DNA of 64,000 nt from positions 1-64,000 of the forward strand of contig NZ_JAEMUX010000040.1 in assembly GCF_016598475.1 (NCBI RefSeq). The letters run 5' to 3'. The notes under the pieces are model-generated. The model did no database searches, was not told the DNA's origin, and worked only from the letters and a program-made list of their open reading frames with translations. The position numbers and the translations under genes were made by a program. Shown in pieces: positions 60,290 to 64,000 of the stretch. Source of the stretch: Streptomyces adelaidensis (GTDB lineage: Bacteria; Actinomycetota; Actinomycetes; Streptomycetales; Streptomycetaceae). How positions within the stretch are numbered: the first letter of the stretch is position 1; every line of letters starts with the position of its first letter.

Positions 60290-62896
60290 TTACCCGGCAG
60301 CCCCAGCCCCAGCCGCCGCATCGCACGCCTGCCCCCGCAGTCCCCGGGCCAGATCGTCCCGAGCCTCCAGCACCAGCCTGCGCAGCGCCGGCGCCGCCGC
60401 CCCGTGCGTGGCCAGCCATGTGTCCGTCGCGTCCAGGGTGTCCTGGGAATCCTGGAGGGACGGGAACAGGCCCCGCACCACGTCCATCCCGATCTGGATG
60501 GACCGCCCGGCCCACACCCGCTCGATCACCTCGAAGTACTTGACCGCGTACGGCGCCACCAACTCCCGCTGGGACGGCCGGGCGAACCCCGTGATGGTCG
60601 CCTCGGCCAGCGCGTTCGACAGGGCGTCCGACTCCACGACCGTCGCCCACGCCTGGGCCTTCACCGCCGCCGACGGCCGGGACGCCAGGCAGCGGACCTG
60701 GTGCCGCTTGCCGGAAGCCGTGTCGTCACGGGCCAGTTCGGCGGCCAGGACGGTCTCGTCGGCGGCCCCGTGCGTGGCCAGCGACTCCAGGAAGGCCCAC
60801 CGCAGCTCCTGGTCGACCTCAAGGCCGTCGATCGTCTCGGTCCCGGCCAACAGCCCGCGCAGCACGGCCAGATCGGTCTCGCTCGACGCCATCGAGGCGA
60901 AGAAGCGCGCCCATGTCAGCTGGTGCTGGCTGCCCGGCCCGGCCGCCCGCAGCTCCCGCAGCGCGCCCTCCGACAGCAGCAGGCCGCCCGTCTCCCGCCA
61001 GGCCGGAGCCGCGTAGTGGGTGAGCGCCGAATTCGCCCACGCGTGCAGCATCTGGAGCACCCCGATGTCGGACTCCCGCCCGGCGAACCGCAGCACGAGA
61101 TCGACGAAGTCCCGCGCCGGCAGCAGCGCGTCCCGGGTCAGGTTCCACAACGCCGACCAGCACAGCGCCCGCGCCAGGGGGTCGGAGATGTCGCCCAGCC
61201 CGGCCCGCAGCGTGTCCAGCGACCCCGCGTCGAAACGGATCTTGCAGTACGTCAGGTCGTCGTCGTTGACCAGCACCAGCTCGGGCGCCTCGGCCCCGGC
61301 CAGCTCGCCGATGACCGTGCGCGGCCCGTCGACATCGACCTCGGCCCGCGCGTACCGCTCCAACGCGCCCTCGGCCGTGCGCCGGTACAGGCCGATCGCC
61401 ACCCGGTGCGGGCGCAGCTCGGGGTGCGACTCGGCCGCCTCCTGCACGACGGCCAGCTCGTCGATCCGGCCGTCGGAGGCGAGCAGCACCTGCGGGGTGA
61501 GGGAGTTGACCCCCGCCGTCTGGAGCCACGACCGCGACCAGGACGCCATGTCCCGCCCGCTGGTCTCCTCAAGGACCGACAGCAGATCACCGAGGCGCGT
61601 GTTGCCGTACGCGTTCCGCTTGAAGTAGCGCCGGGCGCCCTCCAGGAAGGCGTCGCGCCCCACGTACGCCACCAACTGCTTCAGCACACTCGCGCCCTTG
61701 GCGTACGTGATGCCGTCGAAGTTGAGCTTCGCGTCCTCCAGATCACGGATGTCGGCCGTGACGGGGTGGGTGGAGGGCAGCTGGTCGGCGCGGTAGGCCC
61801 AGGACTTGCGGTTGTTGGCGAAGGTGACCCAGCCGTCGGTGAAGCGGGTGGCCTCGACCATGGAGAACGAGCCCATGAAGTCCGCGAAGGACTCCTTCAG
61901 CCACAGGTCGTCCCACCACACCATGGTCACCAGGTCGCCGAACCACATGTGCGCCATCTCGTGCAGGACGACGTTCGCCCGCCGCTCGTACGACGCCTGC
62001 GTGACCTTGCCCCGGAAGATGAACTCCTCGCGGAAGGTGACAAGGCCCGGGTTCTCCATCGCGCCCAGGTTGTACTCGGGCACGAACGCCTGGTCGTACT
62101 TCCCGAACGGGTACGGGTAGTCGAAGTGGTCGTGGAAGAAGTCCAGGCCCTGCTTGGTGATCAGGAAGACGTCGTCGGAGTCGAAGTAGGGGGCGAGACC
62201 CTTGCGGCACATCGCGCCGAGCGGGATCTCCAGCCGCGAACCGTCCTCGAAGACCCGCTCGTAGGTGTCCGTCACATAGTGGTACGGGCCCGCGACGATC
62301 GCCGTGATGTACGTCGAGATCGGCTTGGTCTCCGCGAACCGCCAGACCCCGTCGGTCCGCTCGCCGACCCCGTTGCCCCACACGACCCATCCGTCCGGCG
62401 CCCGCACCTCGAAGCGGAAGGGGGCCTTGAGGTCCGGCTGCTCGAAGCCCGCGAAGACGCGGCGGGAGTCGGCCGGCTCGTACTGGGTGTAGAGGTAGAC
62501 CTCGCCGTCCTCGGGGTCGACGAAGCGGTGCATGCCCTCGCCGGTGCGGGAGTAGGCGCACCGGGCGTCCACCACCAGCTCGTTCTCGGCGGCCAGATCG
62601 TCGAGGGCGATCCGGGAGCCGTCGAAGACCTCGCTCGGGTCGAGATCCTTGCCGTTGAGGGAGACCGCCGTCACACTCGGCGCGATCAGGTCGGCGAAGC
62701 TGCCGGCGCCCGGGTCGGCGCAGCGGAAGCGGATGGTCGTCACCGACCGGAAGGTGCGCGGCTCGCCACCGGAGTCACCGAAGTCGCCGGAGTCGCCGAC
62801 GGCGGACCGCAGGTCGAGGGAGACCTCGTAACCGTCGACGGACAGCAGCGCGGCCCGCTCCTGGGCCTCGTCGCGGGACAGATTCTCACCGGGCAC
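60290..62896 (-). CDS. pepN2: Aminopeptidase N (second copy)
   Basis: An 868-residue M1 metallopeptidase, clearly a paralogue of the pepN at 45334-47913. The LGAMENPGLVTF exopeptidase motif and VLHEMAHMWFGDLVTMVWWDDLWLKESFA zinc site are intact. Near the N-terminus there is a Gly/Asp/Ser-rich insert (GDSGDFGDSGGE) absent in the first copy. GTG at 62905 overlaps the GGGAG ribosome site itself, while GTG at 62896 is 8 nt behind it and gives MPGENLSRDEAQ, like the paralogue, so I chose it. The symbol pepN2 is descriptive. Confidence 0.92.
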   Translation of the reverse strand: MPGENLSRDEAQERAALLSVDGYEVSLDLRSAVGDSGDFGDSGGEPRTFRSVTTIRFRCADPGAGSFADLIAPSVTAVSLNGKDLDPSEVFDGSRIALDDLAAENELVVDARCAYSRTGEGMHRFVDPEDGEVYLYTQYEPADSRRVFAGFEQPDLKAPFRFEVRAPDGWVVWGNGVGERTDGVWRFAETKPISTYITAIVAGPYHYVTDTYERVFEDGSRLEIPLGAMCRKGLAPYFDSDDVFLITKQGLDFFHDHFDYPYPFGKYDQAFVPEYNLGAMENPGLVTFREEFIFRGKVTQASYERRANVVLHEMAHMWFGDLVTMVWWDDLWLKESFADFMGSFSMVEATRFTDGWVTFANNRKSWAYRADQLPSTHPVTADIRDLEDAKLNFDGITYAKGASVLKQLVAYVGRDAFLEGARRYFKRNAYGNTRLGDLLSVLEETSGRDMASWSRSWLQTAGVNSLTPQVLLASDGRIDELAVVQEAAESHPELRPHRVAIGLYRRTAEGALERYARAEVDVDGPRTVIGELAGAEAPELVLVNDDDLTYCKIRFDAGSLDTLRAGLGDISDPLARALCWSALWNLTRDALLPARDFVDLVLRFAGRESDIGVLQMLHAWANSALTHYAAPAWRETGGLLLSEGALRELRAAGPGSQHQLTWARFFASMASSETDLAVLRGLLAGTETIDGLEVDQELRWAFLESLATHGAADETVLAAELARDDTASGKRHQVRCLASRPSAAVKAQAWATVVESDALSNALAEATITGFARPSQRELVAPYAVKYFEVIERVWAGRSIQIGMDVVRGLFPSLQDSQDTLDATDTWLATHGAAAPALRRLVLEARDDLARGLRGQACDAAAGAGAAG

Positions 62897-63181
62897 GGGC
62901 GGCACTCCCTCGGGGCGTGATGTTCAGCATGCGGACAGGCCCGATCCTGCCATGTGCCCCTGACAGCGGGCGGTCGGCGGGCAGACGGAGGGCGTGCGCC
63001 GCGAGCGGGAACGCGCCCGCGTGCGAAACGGGAATGGCGGGGGCGGTCCCCGGCGTTTGTGGCGTTGTTGTCCTGTAAACCAACCGCGCACCACTGCCCT
63101 CCGACCTCTTCCCGCCGCTTCCAGCCACTTCCCACCCCCTCCCATCCATTCCTCCCCTTCCGATCCCTTTCGAGGAGAACC

Positions 63182-63835
63182 ATGTCCGAGCAGTCCGCCG
63201 GCAAGACCCCTGTCGACTTCTGGTTCGACCCCCTGTGCCCCTGGGCCTGGATGACCTCGCGGTGGGTCCTGGAGGTGGAGAAGGTCCGGGACATCGAGGT
63301 CCGCTGGCATGTGATGAGCCTCGCGGTGCTGAACGAGCCGAAGATCGACGAGCTGCCCGAGGAGTACCGCGAGCTGCTGCAGACCAAGGCCTGGGGTCCG
63401 GTACGGGTCGTCATAGCCGCCCAGCAGGAGCACGGCGCCGAGGTCCTCGGTGACCTCTACACCGCGATCGGCACACGGGTGCACAACCTCGGCCAGGGCA
63501 TCGAGAAGGACGTCGTCGCCGCCTCGCTCAAGGACGTCGGCCTGCCCGACTCCCTCATGGACCACTGGGACGACACCCCGTACGAGGCCGAACTGCGCGC
63601 CTCCCACAAGGAGGGCATCGACAAGGTCGGCCAGGACGTCGGCACCCCGGTCATCGCCGTCCCCGGCGCCGACGGCGAGCAGATCGCCTTCTTCGGCCCG
63701 GTCGTCACCCCCGCGCCCAAGGGCGAGGAGGCCGCCAAGCTCTGGGACGGCACCCTCCTGGTCGCCTCGGTCCCCGGCTTCTACGAGATCAAGCGCACCC
63801 GCACCCAGGGCCCGGACTTCAGCAACCTGATCTGA
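63182..63835 (+). CDS. DsbA-fold protein, mycothiol nitroreductase-like (CPWA)
   Basis: A 217-residue DsbA-family protein very close to mycobacterial Rv2466c, a mycothiol-dependent reductase that activates nitro-prodrugs. The N-terminal FWFDPLCPWAWMTSRW, the EVRWHVMSLAVLNE strand, DVGTPVIAV (cis-Pro) and KRTRTQGP are shared. The active-site Cys19 is kept, but the second Cys of the CPWC motif is Ala22, so it cannot form the intramolecular disulphide. AGGAGA precedes ATG at 63182. Confidence 0.88.
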   Translation: MSEQSAGKTPVDFWFDPLCPWAWMTSRWVLEVEKVRDIEVRWHVMSLAVLNEPKIDELPEEYRELLQTKAWGPVRVVIAAQQEHGAEVLGDLYTAIGTRVHNLGQGIEKDVVAASLKDVGLPDSLMDHWDDTPYEAELRASHKEGIDKVGQDVGTPVIAVPGADGEQIAFFGPVVTPAPKGEEAAKLWDGTLLVASVPGFYEIKRTRTQGPDFSNLI

Positions 63836-63860
63836 CCGCCGGCCGAGAGGCGGGCACGGC

Positions 63861-64000
63861 TCACTCCGGCTGGTGCCGCAGGTGCTTCGCGTACAGCGCC
63901 GCCAGCCGGGGCAGCCGGCGTCCCATCTCCTCCTGGTCGTCGAAGTCGAAGTTCCAGGACTGCTCCAGTCCCGGATAACGGATGCGGAAGCTGTTCGGGG
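63861..64000 (-). CDS. C-terminal end of an unidentified gene (partial)
   Basis: The last 46 codons of a gene that continues beyond the window. They read NSFRIRYPGLEQSWNFDFD and then DQEEMGRRLPRLAALYAKHLRHQPE before TGA. The codon pattern is typical coding GC3. Too little is visible to name it. Confidence 0.6.
   Translation of the reverse strand, partial: PNSFRIRYPGLEQSWNFDFDDQEEMGRRLPRLAALYAKHLRHQPE

Overview
The window is about 72% GC and reads throughout like the core chromosome of a Streptomyces species. The evidence is GTG and TTG starts, strong GGAGG ribosome sites, a chaplin, an SsbB paralog, a class-E sortase substrate, a DynA/DynB dynamin pair, a PknG-type kinase cluster, two aminopeptidases N and a mycothiol-linked DsbA-fold protein. 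As I recall the S. coelicolor map, the gene order follows the block running from melC/chpG down past ssbB, the csn operon, malQ, pepN and asd. That recollection supports some names below but was not checked against a database.

Layout. 0-3 kb: a secreted protein, relics of a melC1-melC2 tyrosinase operon, a short chaplin with a charged tail, and a D-2-hydroxyacid dehydrogenase. 3.5-13.2 kb: tRNA-Arg(UCU), dynA-dynB, ssbB, a thioester-domain (TQXA) surface protein with an LAETG sorting signal, an EttA-type ABC-F protein, a thioesterase and a conserved hypothetical. 13.2-14.8 kb: a truncated haemoglobin and a divergent methyltransferase. 14.8-26.1 kb: a minus-strand signalling cluster reading GlnX-like membrane protein, GlnH-like binding protein, helical hypothetical, PknG-like kinase, PP2C phosphatase, vWA (TerY-like) protein and FHA protein.

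26.4-31.6 kb: a broken chitosan-oligosaccharide (csnR-K type) operon. The regulator csnR is truncated and frameshifted, csnE is gone, csnF is a stub and csnG is truncated, while csnH and csnK remain intact. An IS200/IS605-family element sits at the breakpoint. It carries an apparently intact TnpB and a divergent 48-residue ribbon-helix-helix gene where tnpA would normally be.

31.7-45 kb: a secreted protein, an HNH nuclease, an MscS channel, a Uma2 protein, a PadR/ABC/FtsX exporter operon, a small repeat protein next to malQ, a TetR gene divergent from an FAD monooxygenase, and a MarR gene divergent from an EamA permease. The last two pairs have clear palindromic operators. 45-64 kb: pepN, a MazEF-like pair, asd, an ECF sigma factor with a membrane partner, a large secreted subtilase, a Nudix protein, a Tat-exported metallophosphoesterase with a PHO-box-like repeat upstream, a small secreted protein, an AbiEi/DUF559-like protein, a second pepN, a DsbA-fold protein and the end of an unidentified gene.

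How the genes work together. DynA/DynB, SsbB and the chaplin all belong to sporulation and aerial growth. The GlnX/GlnH-PknG-PP2C-vWA-FHA cluster looks like one pathway that turns an extracellular amino-acid signal into reversible phosphorylation. The csn locus shows catabolic gene loss by deletion together with a mobile element. Several convergent gene pairs are separated by perfect GC-rich hairpins that can act as bidirectional terminators.
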